Shown here piece by piece: positions 50,154 to 60,229 of a DNA stretch of 64,000 bases (its first letter is position 1; each line of letters opens with the position of its first letter). Position numbers and translations under genes: made by a program. The stretch spans positions 813,703 to 877,702 of the forward strand of contig NZ_HE997540.1 in assembly GCF_000312545.1 (NCBI RefSeq), in the 5' to 3' direction. The DNA is from Bartonella senegalensis OS02. Its GTDB lineage: Bacteria > Pseudomonadota > Alphaproteobacteria > Rhizobiales > Rhizobiaceae. The notes below the pieces were generated by a model. It was given only the letters and a program-made list of their open reading frames with translations, made no database searches and had not been told where the DNA came from.

Positions 50154-51122
50154 TCAAGCACGGGGGTGTGCTTTTTTATAAATTTCTAACAAGTGCTCTG
50201 TATCTACATGGGTATAGGCTTGCGTGGTGGAAAGACAAGCGTGGCCTAGGAGCTCTTGGATGCTGCGCAAATCTCCTCCACGTGATAAAAGATGGGTGGC
50301 AAAAGAGTGACGCAGTGTATGCGGGGTGGCAGTTTCCGGTAAACCAAGATATGCGCGTAAGTTTCGCACAGTTCTTTGAATAATGGCTGGCTGCAAGGCC
50401 CCCCCTCGTGCACCACGGAACATCGGTTGATTGTCTACTAAAGGATACGGGCAGCATTTCAGATAATTTTGTACTGTTTCGTAAACCACTTTCATGAGAG
50501 GAATAAGACGTGTTTTTCCTCCTTTCCCAGTCACAAATAAACTTGTTTTTTGCGGATCAGAAAATTGTTCTGGTGTGAGCGCTAGCGCTTCAGATATTCG
50601 CATTCCACAGCCATAGAGAAGCATTAAAACAGCAGCATTACGAGCAGTAATCCATGGTTCATTTTCCTGTTGATTTTCTTGTTTGACTAAATGCAGAGCT
50701 GATTTTACAGCCAAGGGTTTTGGTAGCGATTTTGGCTGTTTGGGGGTTCGGACCAGTTTAGCACCAGGGATGTCGACAATCCCTTCGCGGGATAAATAGT
50801 TGAAAAAAGAACGTAGTCCTGCCATTCCACGGCTTAAAGAGCGCGCGCTTATATCCTGTTTGCGGCGGTAAGCCAGATAAGCACGAAAGTCAATAACACG
50901 CAAATTGGCGAGATCAGTAAAGGTTGGTGTGTGTCCAAGATGTTGACAGAGAAAAAACAAAAATTGTCGTGTATCACGCTCATAGGCTTGTATTGTATGT
51001 GCTGCCATACGACGTGTTCCTAAAAGATTATCCAGCCAATTTTTCCTTGCAGTTAAAACAAGAGGAGCAGCCGGGATTAGAGAGCAATTTTTGTCTTTTC
51101 TACTGTCCTTTTTTGGGGGCAT
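50154..51122 (-). CDS. xerC: Tyrosine recombinase XerC
   Basis: 322 residues. An N-terminal SAM-like core-binding domain (NWLDNLLGTRRMAAHTIQAYERD) precedes the catalytic domain with all residues: Arg in CGMRISEAL, Lys in TGKGGKTR, HTLRH, LGHACLS and the nucleophile Tyr in AYTHVD. XerC with XerD resolves chromosome dimers at dif. It appears intact, unlike the many phage integrase scraps in this window. The SapC-like gene upstream ends two bases before its start. Confidence 0.92.
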   Translation of the reverse strand: MPPKKDSRKDKNCSLIPAAPLVLTARKNWLDNLLGTRRMAAHTIQAYERDTRQFLFFLCQHLGHTPTFTDLANLRVIDFRAYLAYRRKQDISARSLSRGMAGLRSFFNYLSREGIVDIPGAKLVRTPKQPKSLPKPLAVKSALHLVKQENQQENEPWITARNAAVLMLLYGCGMRISEALALTPEQFSDPQKTSLFVTGKGGKTRLIPLMKVVYETVQNYLKCCPYPLVDNQPMFRGARGGALQPAIIQRTVRNLRAYLGLPETATPHTLRHSFATHLLSRGGDLRSIQELLGHACLSTTQAYTHVDTEHLLEIYKKAHPRA

Positions 51123-51124
51123 TT

Positions 51125-51946
51125 TTAGTTGAGAGTCTCTTTATTTTTAGGGGTTTCGTCGTTGTCATGACCATTTTTTTGGGAAGTTCGCTCTTCATGA
51201 TTGGCCATGTGTTTTTCACCTTTTAGAGAGAGTATTTTTAAAAGATTATGTGTTGACATAAGATGCGCAAAAATCAATCCTAAAAAGCCATTTTTATGCA
51301 GTTTAGCAAGTTGACTTGCCGATAGTTTATTCAGTTTTTCTTCATCAACAACCCAGAAATGTTCTAATTGTGCTGAGAGACCTTGGTCGTTTTTTACATT
51401 GATCGATTTTTGGCTGAGAAGGTCCATATCCACAAGGGCATCGATAAACTCAGCGGTTTTTTCCATAGCAATTTTAAAGCTTTCAAGAAAACGAATACGT
51501 TCTTCCATAAAAGGAGAAATAGAACCATCTGAGTTAAAAAGTTCCGTACCCGCAACCTCATTAAACATGCCTGATTTTTGATCAAAACAAACAGAGAGTT
51601 CTTTTTCATTGCTAATTTGTGCAAGAACAAAAGGATAACGACGGACAAAAGCTGGAAGATAGGTATCTTTTCTCCAATTCTTATCAGAGGTGATGTAATC
51701 ATTTTCGTCGTTAGAAAGACCGACAAGAGCAGCCGATGTATAATGGCGCTTTTTTTGTTCATCTTCTGCACACATAAACAAAATAGGATAGTCTAGAGCA
51801 GCTTGAAAATATTCACTGCTTGCTAAAGGAACCCAGTGTGTATCCTTGGCAAAAGACATATCGCTTGGAGGGGCAAATTTTAGGTTTTTATGGGAAACTT
51901 TGTTGAATGGGGTGATATCTTTGTAAAAAAGCATAACATTTGCCAT
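51125..51946 (-). CDS. SapC family protein
   Basis: 273 residues. Matches the SapC family by FKFAPPSDMSFAK-type opening, YPILFMC, AALVGLSNDEND and the core DKNWRKDTYLPAFVRRYPFVL. The C-terminus is a charged His/Asn/Lys-rich tail. The family was named after an S-layer-associated gene but its function is unproven. It has a strong ribosome-binding site (AGGAGAAG) and is transcribed with xerC. Confidence 0.85.
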   Translation of the reverse strand: MANVMLFYKDITPFNKVSHKNLKFAPPSDMSFAKDTHWVPLASSEYFQAALDYPILFMCAEDEQKKRHYTSAALVGLSNDENDYITSDKNWRKDTYLPAFVRRYPFVLAQISNEKELSVCFDQKSGMFNEVAGTELFNSDGSISPFMEERIRFLESFKIAMEKTAEFIDALVDMDLLSQKSINVKNDQGLSAQLEHFWVVDEEKLNKLSASQLAKLHKNGFLGLIFAHLMSTHNLLKILSLKGEKHMANHEERTSQKNGHDNDETPKNKETLN

Positions 51947-52075
51947 AAGACTTCTCCTTTTATTTTTTTATTAATTTGCTTTGTTACCAAGAAAGGTCTT
52001 TCTGGAAGATTTTTAATATGGCAACAAGAGTTAATAGAAAGCTACAAATGAGGGATTCGTTTTTAGAATGATGAC

Positions 52076-52618
52076 ATGAAATATAATAGAGAAAAGCTTA
52101 AAAATAAAGTCTGTCTTGCTATTATTGCTATGCCTCATGGCGTAAAAGGGGATGTTTTGCTGAAGATCTTGAGTGCTGAACCACAGCGTTTAAAAACTTA
52201 TGGGACCCTTTATGATGAGAGGGGACATTGTTATGAAATTGTAACGCTTCGTTTGCAAAAAAAGAGCGCGATTGCCCATTTTAAAGGGGTTGAGGATCGC
52301 AGTGCTGCTCAGGCTTTAAGGGGAATTCATCTTTATGTTGCCCGCGATCAATTGCTGGATGATTTGACTGAGGATGAATTTTATCAGGTGGATTTAATAG
52401 GGCTTTCTGTCCAAGATGGTGCTGGTCAGATCTTTGGTGAGGTGAGTGGTTTTTTTAATTTCGGTGCTGGTGATTTACTTGAGATGCGTTTGAATACGGG
52501 GAAAACCGTACTTATTCCTTTTAGTAAGGCAGCGGTGCTAGAAGTTTGCATCCCTTCTGGTTTTCTTGTTGTTGATCCAGTGGCGGCTGGTTTAAGTGAT
52601 GGGGGAGAAAATACTTGA
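52076..52618 (+). CDS. rimM: Ribosome maturation factor RimM
   Basis: 180 residues. An N-terminal beta-barrel (VCLAIIAMPHGVKGDVLLK) and C-terminal PRC domain (FYQVDLIGLSVQD, ...LIPFSKAAVLEV). RimM helps S19 join the 30S head. In relatives it follows rpsP directly; here it begins a separate rimM-trmD-rplS cluster 20 kb away. Start is the ATG at 52076, with no strong ribosome-binding site. Confidence 0.94.
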   Translation: MKYNREKLKNKVCLAIIAMPHGVKGDVLLKILSAEPQRLKTYGTLYDERGHCYEIVTLRLQKKSAIAHFKGVEDRSAAQALRGIHLYVARDQLLDDLTEDEFYQVDLIGLSVQDGAGQIFGEVSGFFNFGAGDLLEMRLNTGKTVLIPFSKAAVLEVCIPSGFLVVDPVAAGLSDGGENT

Positions 52619-52699
52619 AGGGAAAATGGTTTGAACCAAAAAATAAAGGTGCAGGCAAAAAATGAAAGTGAAAAATGTAGGCATGCAGGAATTTGCTTC

Positions 52700-52815
52700 T
52701 CAACGCGTGTGTAGAAACTTTATCCTCACATGTTTCTTGGATTTTTAGGGCACTCTTTAACAAGGAAAGCTTTAAAGTGGGGGATATGGACGCTCGATAC
52801 AAAGCAGGTGAACAT
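52700..52815 (+). repeat. Decayed direct copy of the trmD 5' end
   Basis: Aligns with 52919-53035: ACTTTATCCT, TGTTTC(C/T)TGG, TTTTT(A)GGG, TTCTTTA, AAAGCTTTA(A/G)A, GGGGGATATGG and CGCT. It lies just upstream of the intact gene, in the same direction, with several changes and no frame. Remains of a former tandem duplication. Confidence 0.82.
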
Positions 52816-52908
52816 TTTTCCTTATCACGGTTTTTATAATACAGCAATCATATACCGATTGGTGTTGGTCTTGAGTGCGACTTGAGGTTTAAAGGTGAGA
52901 ATAAAAAA

Positions 52909-53607
52909 ATGAAATTTCAAGCACGTGTTTTAACACTTTATCCTGAAATGTTTCCTGGTTTTTTGGGGTATTCTTTAGCAGGGCAAGCTTTAGAGCGGGG
53001 GATATGGTCGCTGGAGACCATACAGATTAGGGATTTTGCTTTTGATAAACACCATAGCGTTGATGATACGCCTGCTGGTGGGGGGGCTGGTATGGTGATG
53101 CGGGCCGATGTGTTAGCGGCGGCACTGGATAGTTGTCCAGGTGATTCCCCAAGATTGTTGATGAGTCCACGTGGAAAGCTCTTGAATCAGGATTATGTAC
53201 GCTCTTTGGCGCGTTCTTCCGGAGTGACATTGGTTTGTGGACGTTTTGAAGGTGTCGATGAGCGGATAATAGAAGCGCGGGAATTGGAAGAAGTGTCTAT
53301 TGGTGATTATATTCTTTCAGGGGGCGAAACGGCGGCGTTGGTTCTTTTGGATGCTATTATACGCCTGCTTCCAGGGGTTATGGGTAATGAGGTTTCCGCG
53401 AAATGTGAAAGTTTTGAGAATGGTTTGCTTGAGCACCCTCACTATACGCGCCCTGCTGTTTTTGAAGGGCGTGGTATTCCGCCAGTTTTGACATCAGGTC
53501 ATCACAAAGCTATCGCTGATTGGCGTCAACAGCAAGCCGAATTGTTAACACAGCAACGTCGCCCTGATCTTTACGCTCTTTATGATAAAAATCGTCAGAA
53601 AACTTGA
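52909..53607 (+). CDS. trmD: tRNA (guanine-37-N1)-methyltransferase
   Basis: 232 residues from ATG 52909 ([17 protein letters not shown]), which has AAAGGTGAG upstream; the longer frame from 52882 is unlikely. TrmD makes m1G37. The trefoil-knot SAM site is clear: [20 protein letters not shown] and [10 protein letters not shown]. The C-terminal domain ends with [11 protein letters not shown]. The protein is complete. It lies 290 bases after rimM, the gap containing a decayed copy of its own 5' end. Confidence 0.95.
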   Translation: MKFQARVLTLYPEMFPGFLGYSLAGQALERGIWSLETIQIRDFAFDKHHSVDDTPAGGGAGMVMRADVLAAALDSCPGDSPRLLMSPRGKLLNQDYVRSLARSSGVTLVCGRFEGVDERIIEARELEEVSIGDYILSGGETAALVLLDAIIRLLPGVMGNEVSAKCESFENGLLEHPHYTRPAVFEGRGIPPVLTSGHHKAIADWRQQQAELLTQQRRPDLYALYDKNRQKT

Positions 53608-53816
53608 TTCATGTTGTAAGGTAGTGTATTGGATAGCTCTCTTTTCAAACAGTTTTCCTGTGAAGGGTTTTATTAAGTTCCACAATAAGAGACGGTGTAT
53701 TCGCTCCTGATGTCATGCATAGCCTAAAGAGCTTCTTTTCTCTCTCTAGAAAAGGCTTTTTTCGGCAAGAGTTGAGCGCTCTGACTGTTCGATAAAGAAC
53801 ATGAAGGATGAAAGAA

Positions 53817-54257
53817 ATGAATATTATTGCGCAGCTCGAAGCTGAACAATGCGCAAAAATTGCAGCAAAACGCCAATTGCCAGCTTTTCAACCAGGAGAT
53901 ACAGTACGTGTCATGGTGCGTGTTTCTGAGGGTACCAGAACGCGTGTTCAGGCTTATGAAGGGGTTTGTATTGCACGTTCAGGCGGTGGTTTGAATGAAA
54001 CTTTTACAGTGCGTAAGATTTCTTATGGTGAGGGTGTTGAACGTGTATTTCCCGTTTATTCTCCCTTGGTCGAGGCTGTTGAACTTGTGCGTCGAGGAAA
54101 AGTGCGTCGGGCAAAGCTTTATTATCTGCGTAATTTAAGAGGTAAGGCTGCGCGTATCACTGAAAAGAAAGATCAGCGGAAAAAAACTGCCAAGATTGCT
54201 GAGAAAGAACAAGAAGCCCTTGTTACAGTCGAGGCTCCAGAGCAGGCTACTGAATAA
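53817..54257 (+). CDS. rplS: 50S ribosomal protein L19
   Basis: 146 residues from ATG 53817 (AAGGA lies eight bases upstream; an ATG at 53808 overlaps it). L19 motifs are [47 protein letters not shown] and [19 protein letters not shown] charged Lys/Glu-rich tail extends past the core, as in other Rhizobiales. A clear terminator follows. Confidence 0.95.
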   Translation: MNIIAQLEAEQCAKIAAKRQLPAFQPGDTVRVMVRVSEGTRTRVQAYEGVCIARSGGGLNETFTVRKISYGEGVERVFPVYSPLVEAVELVRRGKVRRAKLYYLRNLRGKAARITEKKDQRKKTAKIAEKEQEALVTVEAPEQATE

Positions 54258-54282
54258 CTGCTGCATCTTCCAGAATTTATAA

Positions 54283-54311
54283 AAAAAAGCGGCTTTATGT
54301 CGCTTTTTTTA
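54283..54311 (+). terminator. Rho-independent terminator after rplS
   Basis: AAAAAAAGCG pairs with CGCTTTTTTT around the loop GCTTTATGT, 25 bases after the stop, at the end of the rimM-trmD-rplS unit. Confidence 0.85.
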
Positions 54312-54734
54312 TGGCATAAGTGATTCGTATTGGTCGTAAAAAAATCGCTTTCGGATGTGTTGAAATATTGAAAATTTTTAAAAGTTTACGCATCATCTTT
54401 CTCTGAAAAAAGCTTATATTCGAAGCATAAACATCTCATTGATATAAAAATGAAACATCGCTATACTTGCAAAAATCCGTGTTTATCTTTAAGAAAGGGT
54501 ATGAGACCTTTGACGTGAGGGTAAAATTGTATTAGATTAAGATACGTTTTATGACTATGTTTGTAGGGCAATCGGTTTTTTTATGCGCGACCTTTAATCC
54601 GTTATTTGAGACAACCGACCTGTAATATTGGTTCTTTAAGATGCCAAAAGTAAAATGATAATGCACTTGGCACATTTTGTGCGGGTCTTTTCGTTTATAA
54701 TGCGGTTGCAGTGAAAACCAGGTCAGGATATTTT
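54312..54734. other. Spacer upstream of sdhC
   Basis: No gene seen. A TATAAT-like -10 box lies at about 54697-54702, 33 bases before the sdhC start, preceded by TTGGCA at too great a spacing for a textbook promoter. The ribosome-binding site for sdhC (AGGTCAGGAT) is at the right end. Confidence 0.45.
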
Positions 54735-55136
54735 ATGACAGAGATCACTAGGATAAAACAGCGCCCTCGTTCTCCCCATGTAACTATTTATCGTTGGACC
54801 ATCACTATGGCGATGTCGGTTGCGCATCGTATCACCGGTATAGCACTTTATTTCGGAATGGTTTTTCTCGCTATTTGGTTAGTTTCAGTCAGCTGTGGGG
54901 CAGAGGCGTTTAGAACGGTTCATGAAATTTATACTTCTTTTCCAGGGCTTTGCATTTTATTTCTTTACACCCTTGCTGGGGTGCATCATATGGTGGGGGG
55001 TATTCGCCACATTGTTTGGGATATGAAACCTTACCTTTTGGCTAAAGAAAAGGCAACAATGACTGCGTGGGCAACAGTTTTTATTTCTCTTATTGTTACT
55101 CTTGCGATTTGGATTATTGGATATAACATTGTCTAG
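54735..55136 (+). CDS. sdhC: Succinate dehydrogenase cytochrome b556 subunit
   Basis: 133 residues from ATG 54735 (MTEITRIKQRPRSPHVTIYRW); the frame continues upstream but this start follows AGGAT. Three membrane helices. The SdhC signature RPRSPHxxIYRW and the region with heme-ligand histidine (AGVHHMVGGIRHIVWD) are clear. It anchors the SDH complex and helps bind ubiquinone and heme b. First gene of sdhCDAB. Confidence 0.94.
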   Translation: MTEITRIKQRPRSPHVTIYRWTITMAMSVAHRITGIALYFGMVFLAIWLVSVSCGAEAFRTVHEIYTSFPGLCILFLYTLAGVHHMVGGIRHIVWDMKPYLLAKEKATMTAWATVFISLIVTLAIWIIGYNIV

Positions 55137-55154
55137 TTGGGGGCAGAAAGAGGT

Positions 55155-55541
55155 ATGAAAAAAGATTTTCGAACGGAACTTGGAAAAGTCCGCGGGCGTG
55201 GAAGTGCGCATGAAGGCACAGAGCATTTCTGGTTACAGCGTTTAACAGGTTTTATAAATCTGCCACTTTTGATATTTTTCATTATTCTTATTCTTTCGCT
55301 TGTTGGGGAAGATTATAGCGTTATAAGAGCACGGCTTGCCCACCCTGTTGTCGCTGTTTTGATGGGATTGCTTACCATTTCACTCCTTTATCATATGAAA
55401 CTTGGAATGCAGGTGGTTATTGAAGATTATATTCCCCGTGAAGGTTTACGAATATTCTTTTTGGTCTTAAATGTTTTGTTTTGTTTTGTTTTGGGAGGGG
55501 TCATCATTTTTGCTCTTTTGAAAATTGCGTTAGGGGGTTAG
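55155..55541 (+). CDS. sdhD: Succinate dehydrogenase membrane anchor subunit
   Basis: 128 residues from ATG 55155 (MKKDFRTELGKVRGRG). Three membrane helices; EHFWLQRLTGFINLPL and the heme/quinone region YHMKLGMQVVIEDYI are typical of alphaproteobacterial SdhD. Start has AAAGAGGT upstream. It lies 18 bases after sdhC and six before sdhA. Confidence 0.94.
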   Translation: MKKDFRTELGKVRGRGSAHEGTEHFWLQRLTGFINLPLLIFFIILILSLVGEDYSVIRARLAHPVVAVLMGLLTISLLYHMKLGMQVVIEDYIPREGLRIFFLVLNVLFCFVLGGVIIFALLKIALGG

Positions 55542-55547
55542 AAGGAT

Positions 55548-57392
55548 ATGGTGAGCACAGGATCATCGCTGGGCGCTAAAGCAGGCAATGCCCCTTATCA
55601 CTACGTGGATCATAAATTTGATGTTGTGGTTGTTGGGGCAGGTGGTGCGGGTTTGCGTGCAACGCTTGGTATGGCCGAGCAAGGATTAAAAACAGCCTGT
55701 ATTACAAAAGTTTTTCCAACAAGGTCGCATACAGTTGCTGCACAAGGTGGTATTGCTGCGTCCCTTTCTAATATGGGGCCTGACAATTGGCAATGGCATT
55801 TATATGATACGGTAAAGGGATCGGATTGGTTGGGTGATACCGATGCAATGGAATATTTGGTGCGTAACGCACCTGCTGCTGTCTATGAATTAGAACATTA
55901 TGGGGTTCCTTTTTCACGCACGCAAGAAGGAAAAATTTATCAACGTCCCTTTGGTGGACACACAACACAGTTTGGTGAAGGTCCACCTGTACAGCGTACT
56001 TGTGCTGCGGCTGATCGCACCGGGCATGCCATCTTGCATACGCTTTATGGACAGAGTTTAAAGCATAATGCGCAGTTCTTTATTGAGTATTTTGCGCTTG
56101 ATTTGATTATGACCGATGGTGTGTGTACTGGAGTGGTCGCGTGGAATCTTGATGATGGTGTCATGCACCGTTTTGCGGCTAAGATGGTTGTTCTGGCAAC
56201 CGGTGGTTATGGGCGTGCTTATTTTTCGGCGACATCTGCGCATACCTGTACAGGGGATGGTGGGGGAATGATCGCGCGTGCTGGATTGCCTCTACAGGAT
56301 ATGGAATTTGTTCAATTCCATCCTACAGGGATTTATGGTTCTGGCTGCTTAATTACAGAAGGTGCTCGTGGTGAAGGCGGCTATTTGGTCAATTCTGAGG
56401 GTGAACGCTTTATGGAGCGTTATGCGCCTTCCTTTAAGGATTTGGCTTCACGGGATTTGGTTTCACGTTGTATAACCCTTGAAATTCGTGAAGGACGCGG
56501 TGTTGGTCCAAGAAAAGATCATATCCATTTGGTTCTCAACCATATTGATCCTGCTATCTTGCATGAACGCTTACCGGGGATTTCTGAATCCGCACGCATT
56601 TTTGCAGGGGTTGATGTGACAAAAGAACCTATTCCCATCCTGCCAACCGTTCATTATAACATGGGTGGTATTCCCACCAATTACTACGGAGAAGTTCTCA
56701 ATCCAACAGCTGATTCGCCGGATCGTGTTCAACCAGGTTTGATGGCAGTGGGAGAAGCTGGATGCGCTTCTGTTCATGGTGCTAACCGTTTGGGATCAAA
56801 TTCCTTGATTGATCTTGTTGTCTTTGGTCGTGCTGCTGCAATTCGTGCTGGTGAAGTGATTGATCGTGATGCGGAAATTCCACCTCTTAATGAGGCTGCT
56901 GTTGATGAAATTATAGCACGTTTTGATCGCCTGCGCTTTGCGCAAGGCGCAATACCAACTGCTGTATTGCGTGAAAAAATGCAACGTACTATGCAGGAAG
57001 ATGCCGCTGTCTTCCGTACAGAAGATTCTTTGCAACAAGGATGCCAACGAATAAGTCAAATCTGGGGTGAGCTGACTGATCTTAAAGTTACAGATCGCTC
57101 TCTGATATGGAATTCTGATTTGGTTGAAACATTGGAGCTTGAGAATCTGATGGCTAATGCAATCACCACTGTTTATTCTGCAGAAGCGCGTTTAGAAAGT
57201 CGAGGGGCGCATGCACGTGAAGATTATCCAGAGCGTGATGATAAAAATTGGCGTAAACATACGCTTTCGCATTTGTCAAAAGAGGGTAAGGTGACTTTGT
57301 CCTATCGACCTGTTCATGTTGATCCCTTAACATCTGAAGCAGATGGTGGTATCGATTTAAAACGCATTGCACCTAAAAAACGTGTTTATTAA
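55548..57392 (+). CDS. sdhA: Succinate dehydrogenase flavoprotein subunit
   Basis: 614 residues, full length. The FAD site [13 protein letters not shown] and the covalent-FAD histidine in [10 protein letters not shown] lie near the N-terminus. Active-site pieces include [24 protein letters not shown] and [10 protein letters not shown], and the C-terminus has the [14 protein letters not shown] region. It oxidises succinate to fumarate in the TCA cycle and complex II. Its flavinylated form should be handled by the SDHAF4 homologue at 32625. Confidence 0.97.
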   Translation: MVSTGSSLGAKAGNAPYHYVDHKFDVVVVGAGGAGLRATLGMAEQGLKTACITKVFPTRSHTVAAQGGIAASLSNMGPDNWQWHLYDTVKGSDWLGDTDAMEYLVRNAPAAVYELEHYGVPFSRTQEGKIYQRPFGGHTTQFGEGPPVQRTCAAADRTGHAILHTLYGQSLKHNAQFFIEYFALDLIMTDGVCTGVVAWNLDDGVMHRFAAKMVVLATGGYGRAYFSATSAHTCTGDGGGMIARAGLPLQDMEFVQFHPTGIYGSGCLITEGARGEGGYLVNSEGERFMERYAPSFKDLASRDLVSRCITLEIREGRGVGPRKDHIHLVLNHIDPAILHERLPGISESARIFAGVDVTKEPIPILPTVHYNMGGIPTNYYGEVLNPTADSPDRVQPGLMAVGEAGCASVHGANRLGSNSLIDLVVFGRAAAIRAGEVIDRDAEIPPLNEAAVDEIIARFDRLRFAQGAIPTAVLREKMQRTMQEDAAVFRTEDSLQQGCQRISQIWGELTDLKVTDRSLIWNSDLVETLELENLMANAITTVYSAEARLESRGAHAREDYPERDDKNWRKHTLSHLSKEGKVTLSYRPVHVDPLTSEADGGIDLKRIAPKKRVY

Positions 57393-57406
57393 GGGGAGAG
57401 TAAAGT

Positions 57407-58186
57407 ATGGTACAAATTAAGCTTCCCAAAAATTCGCAAGTAAAACCGGGAAAAGTGTGGCCTAAGCCTAAAGGTGCTACGAAACTTACCGAATTTCATG
57501 TGTACCGTTGGTCACCTGATGATGAGGAAAATCCTCGTTTGGATACCTATTATGTTGATCGTTCGGCTTGCGGTCCAATGATTCTAGATGGGCTCTTATT
57601 TATCAAGAATCATATTGATCCAACTTTAACACTGCGTCGATCATGCCGTGAAGGTATTTGTGGTTCCTGTGCGATGAATATTGATGGGGCGAATACGCTC
57701 GCTTGCACTAAAGGGATGGATGATGTGAAACATCCCATTAAAGTGTATCCTTTACCTTCCATGCCGGTTGTTAAAGATTTGGTTCCTGATTTGAAGCGTT
57801 TTTATGCGCAGCATCGTGTGATTGAGCCTTGGTTGCAAACCGTCTCTCCTGAACCTGCTAAAGAATGGTTACAAAGTCATTCAGACCGCCAAAAAATAGA
57901 TGGTCTTTATGAGTGCATTTTGTGTGCCTGTTGTCAGACATCATGCCCAAGCTATTGGTGGAATGGCGATCGTTATTTGGGACCAGCTATTTTACTCCAA
58001 GCTTATCGTTGGATTGCTGATTCGCGTGATGAGATGTGCGGTGAGCGTCTTGATAATTTAGAAGATCCTTTCCGCCTTTATCGGTGTCATACGATTATGA
58101 ATTGTGCGCAGACTTGTCCAAAAGGCTTGAATCCAGCAAAAGCAATTGCTGAGATTAAAAAACTGATGGTTGAACGTCGCCTTTAA
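57407..58186 (+). CDS. sdhB: Succinate dehydrogenase iron-sulfur subunit
   Basis: 259 residues. [2Fe-2S] ligands in [12 protein letters not shown] and LAC, the [4Fe-4S] motif [13 protein letters not shown], and [3Fe-4S]/second-cluster cysteines in [17 protein letters not shown]. It carries electrons from SdhA to quinone. The gene is complete. Two decayed copies of its last 80-95 codons follow downstream, the only genes between sdhB and the trw region. Confidence 0.97.
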   Translation: MVQIKLPKNSQVKPGKVWPKPKGATKLTEFHVYRWSPDDEENPRLDTYYVDRSACGPMILDGLLFIKNHIDPTLTLRRSCREGICGSCAMNIDGANTLACTKGMDDVKHPIKVYPLPSMPVVKDLVPDLKRFYAQHRVIEPWLQTVSPEPAKEWLQSHSDRQKIDGLYECILCACCQTSCPSYWWNGDRYLGPAILLQAYRWIADSRDEMCGERLDNLEDPFRLYRCHTIMNCAQTCPKGLNPAKAIAEIKKLMVERRL

Positions 58187-58304
58187 CAGTTGATTGGTTA
58201 ACTAGGGTTTTAAAGTAGGGGGGATAGGGCTGCTTCATATTCTCATACTCTTTGCCCCAAAATAAAGATCTTATGTATGTTGTGTGCTTGTTTTAGAGAC
58301 TCAT

Positions 58305-58600
58305 CATTTCCTAGTTATTGGTGGAACGGTGATTGTTCTTTGGGGACGGCTATTTTACTCTAAGCTTATCGTTGGATTGGCTTACTCATGCGATGCAGAT
58401 GTGCGGTGAGCGTCTTGATAATTTGAGAGGATCCTTTCCGCCTTTATCGGTGTCATACGATTATGAATTGTGCGCAGACTTGTCCAAAAGGCTTGAATCC
58501 AGCAAAAGCAATTGCTGAGATTAAAAAACTGATGGTTGAACCTCGCCTTTAGAAATTAATCGGTTAAAGAGGTCTATAAAGAAAGAGGTTTAGTGTGGAC
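58305..58600 (+). repeat. Decayed direct copy 1 of the sdhB 3' end
   Basis: 58305-58552 matches 57945-58186, including long identical stretches such as ATGTGCGGTGAGCGTCTTGA and CCAGCAAAAGCAATTGCTGA. Differences include GAGAGGATCC in place of GAAGATCC, which breaks the frame. It also carries the post-stop TTAAT-CGGTTAA region. A 61-codon frame remains but is not translated sensibly. Confidence 0.9.
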
Positions 58601-58619
58601 CCCTCGATATTTTTTGCGT

Positions 58620-58965
58620 TCTCTGCTCCCAAATAGATGGTCTTTATGAGTGCATTTTGTGTGCCTGTTGTCATACATCATATCCGAGCTATTAGATGGA
58701 ATGGCGATTGCTCTTTAGAGCTAGCTATTTTGCTCCAAGCTTATTTTTGGATTGACTTACTCACGCGATGAGATGTGCGGGGAGCGTCTTGATAATTTGA
58801 GAGGATTCTTTCCGCCTTTATCGGTGTCATACAATTATGAATTGTGCGCAAACTTGTCCAAAAGGTTTGAATCCAGCAAAAGCAATTGCTGAGATTAAAA
58901 AAACTGATGGTTGATGTCGCCCTTAAAAGTTAACCAATTAGGGATATAAATTAAGGGGGCTATAG
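58620..58965 (+). repeat. Decayed direct copy 2 of the sdhB 3' end
   Basis: 58625-58925 matches 57898-58186 (ATAGATGGTCTTTATGAGTG is identical). It shares with copy 1 the ACTCA(C/T)GCGATG and GAGAGGATxCTTTCC changes, so the two copies descend from one another, not independently from sdhB. Copy 2 includes more of the gene than copy 1. It ends with AAAGTTAACCAATTAGGG, matching the sequence after the intact sdhB stop. Confidence 0.88.
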
Positions 58966-60197
58966 GACTTTTCTTTGCTTTTTATAGTTTTTGAGGTGGT
59001 TTCTGGATCTTAATTCTTAAAGTTTGTTTCTGCTTATGAGGATTTAAGATATGGCTGTTACAGTATTAAAAAAGTAATATCCTTTTAGAAAAAAGAGAGA
59101 GATGATGGAGAAGAGGTCGCTTGAATGTATGAGAAAATTTGCAATAGTGTAGCGTTCCTAGACATATTTTCCTGTCATAAAAATCATGCTTCATTTTGGT
59201 GGAATTTTATGATCCCTTATTTTACTCTCTCTCAGCTGTGAAAAAGAGAAATGTTTATTGTAGTTTAGGATATAACTTTCTTTATATCTTTGATTTATTG
59301 TTTGTCTGCGTATAAGCAGACAGTTTTTTTGAGCAATAAAAAATGCTTTATTTCCTAATATGCAAAATAGAATTTAGAGCAATTATTGGAAATAGAGCAC
59401 AATCCAATATTTTCTATTTATTGTTCAAGATAAGGGGGAGACTTTACGCTATTTTTTGGGATTCATTTGCTTAGAGTTTTAGTTAGTTTCATATAATTTT
59501 TCGAGTAAGAATTTATTGCGAAAAATAATGTCCATGCTTGACTTTTCACTCTGCAAAGTTACGTTGAAAAAGACACTATAGAGAGTGGGTATAGGGTGGA
59601 TTCGTAAAATTGATTCAAGACATTCTCAGATGCTGGTTTTGTTACTAAAAGTGTGATGTGTATAGAATTTGCAAGTCAATCAATAAAGTGGCTCAATGTG
59701 TTACGCTGTTCTGCTCTCAGTTATTGGATTGGCATGTGATTTCTCTCTGCGTACTCAAACTTATAGTGTAATGAACTAACCGTTTGAATAAGTTGCATAA
59801 ATTGTTTGGTCAAAAGTTGTAACAGAATAGTGTGCAAATAGAATATGGCATTTCTGAATAATTAGCCATTGTTACTATGATAATAATTTGTGACGGTTGA
59901 GCATTATACCTCATAGGGTTTTCATTAATCTATGGGAGATTTTTGTTAAGATATGGATTGGGAGATCTTTTTTGGAAATGTCTATTTTGTCGCAATTTCT
60001 TATTTTCGGTATCAAACGCATATTTTAAAAAATAAAGGAAAAAAAGTTACCGAAAGCAAAAGCAATAGAATCGAAAACAATGAGAATTTTTTGTATGATT
60101 TTATTGCACGTGGGGCTGTTTCTACTCCACTTTCATCTTTCTATTACAAGAGCCCGAAAGCTTTACCATAAAGGTTCGTGAAGGGAAAAGTTCATTT

Positions 60198-60229
60198 AAA
60201 AAAGCCGCAAAAAATCTGCGGCTTTTTTG
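60198..60229. terminator. Bidirectional Rho-independent terminator after trwD
   Basis: AAAAAAGCCGCA pairs with TGCGGCTTTTTT across a seven-base loop. It has T runs on both strands, so it can end the trw operon on the minus strand and anything entering from the left. Confidence 0.9.

Noticed and set aside
58333..58518. 61-codon frame resembling SdhB C-terminus
   Set aside because: It is part of a decayed duplicate of sdhB in a shifted frame, without signals for expression.
59953..60171. 72-codon frame before the trwD terminator
   Set aside because: No clear ribosome-binding site and no recognisable family; left as uncertain and not called as a gene.
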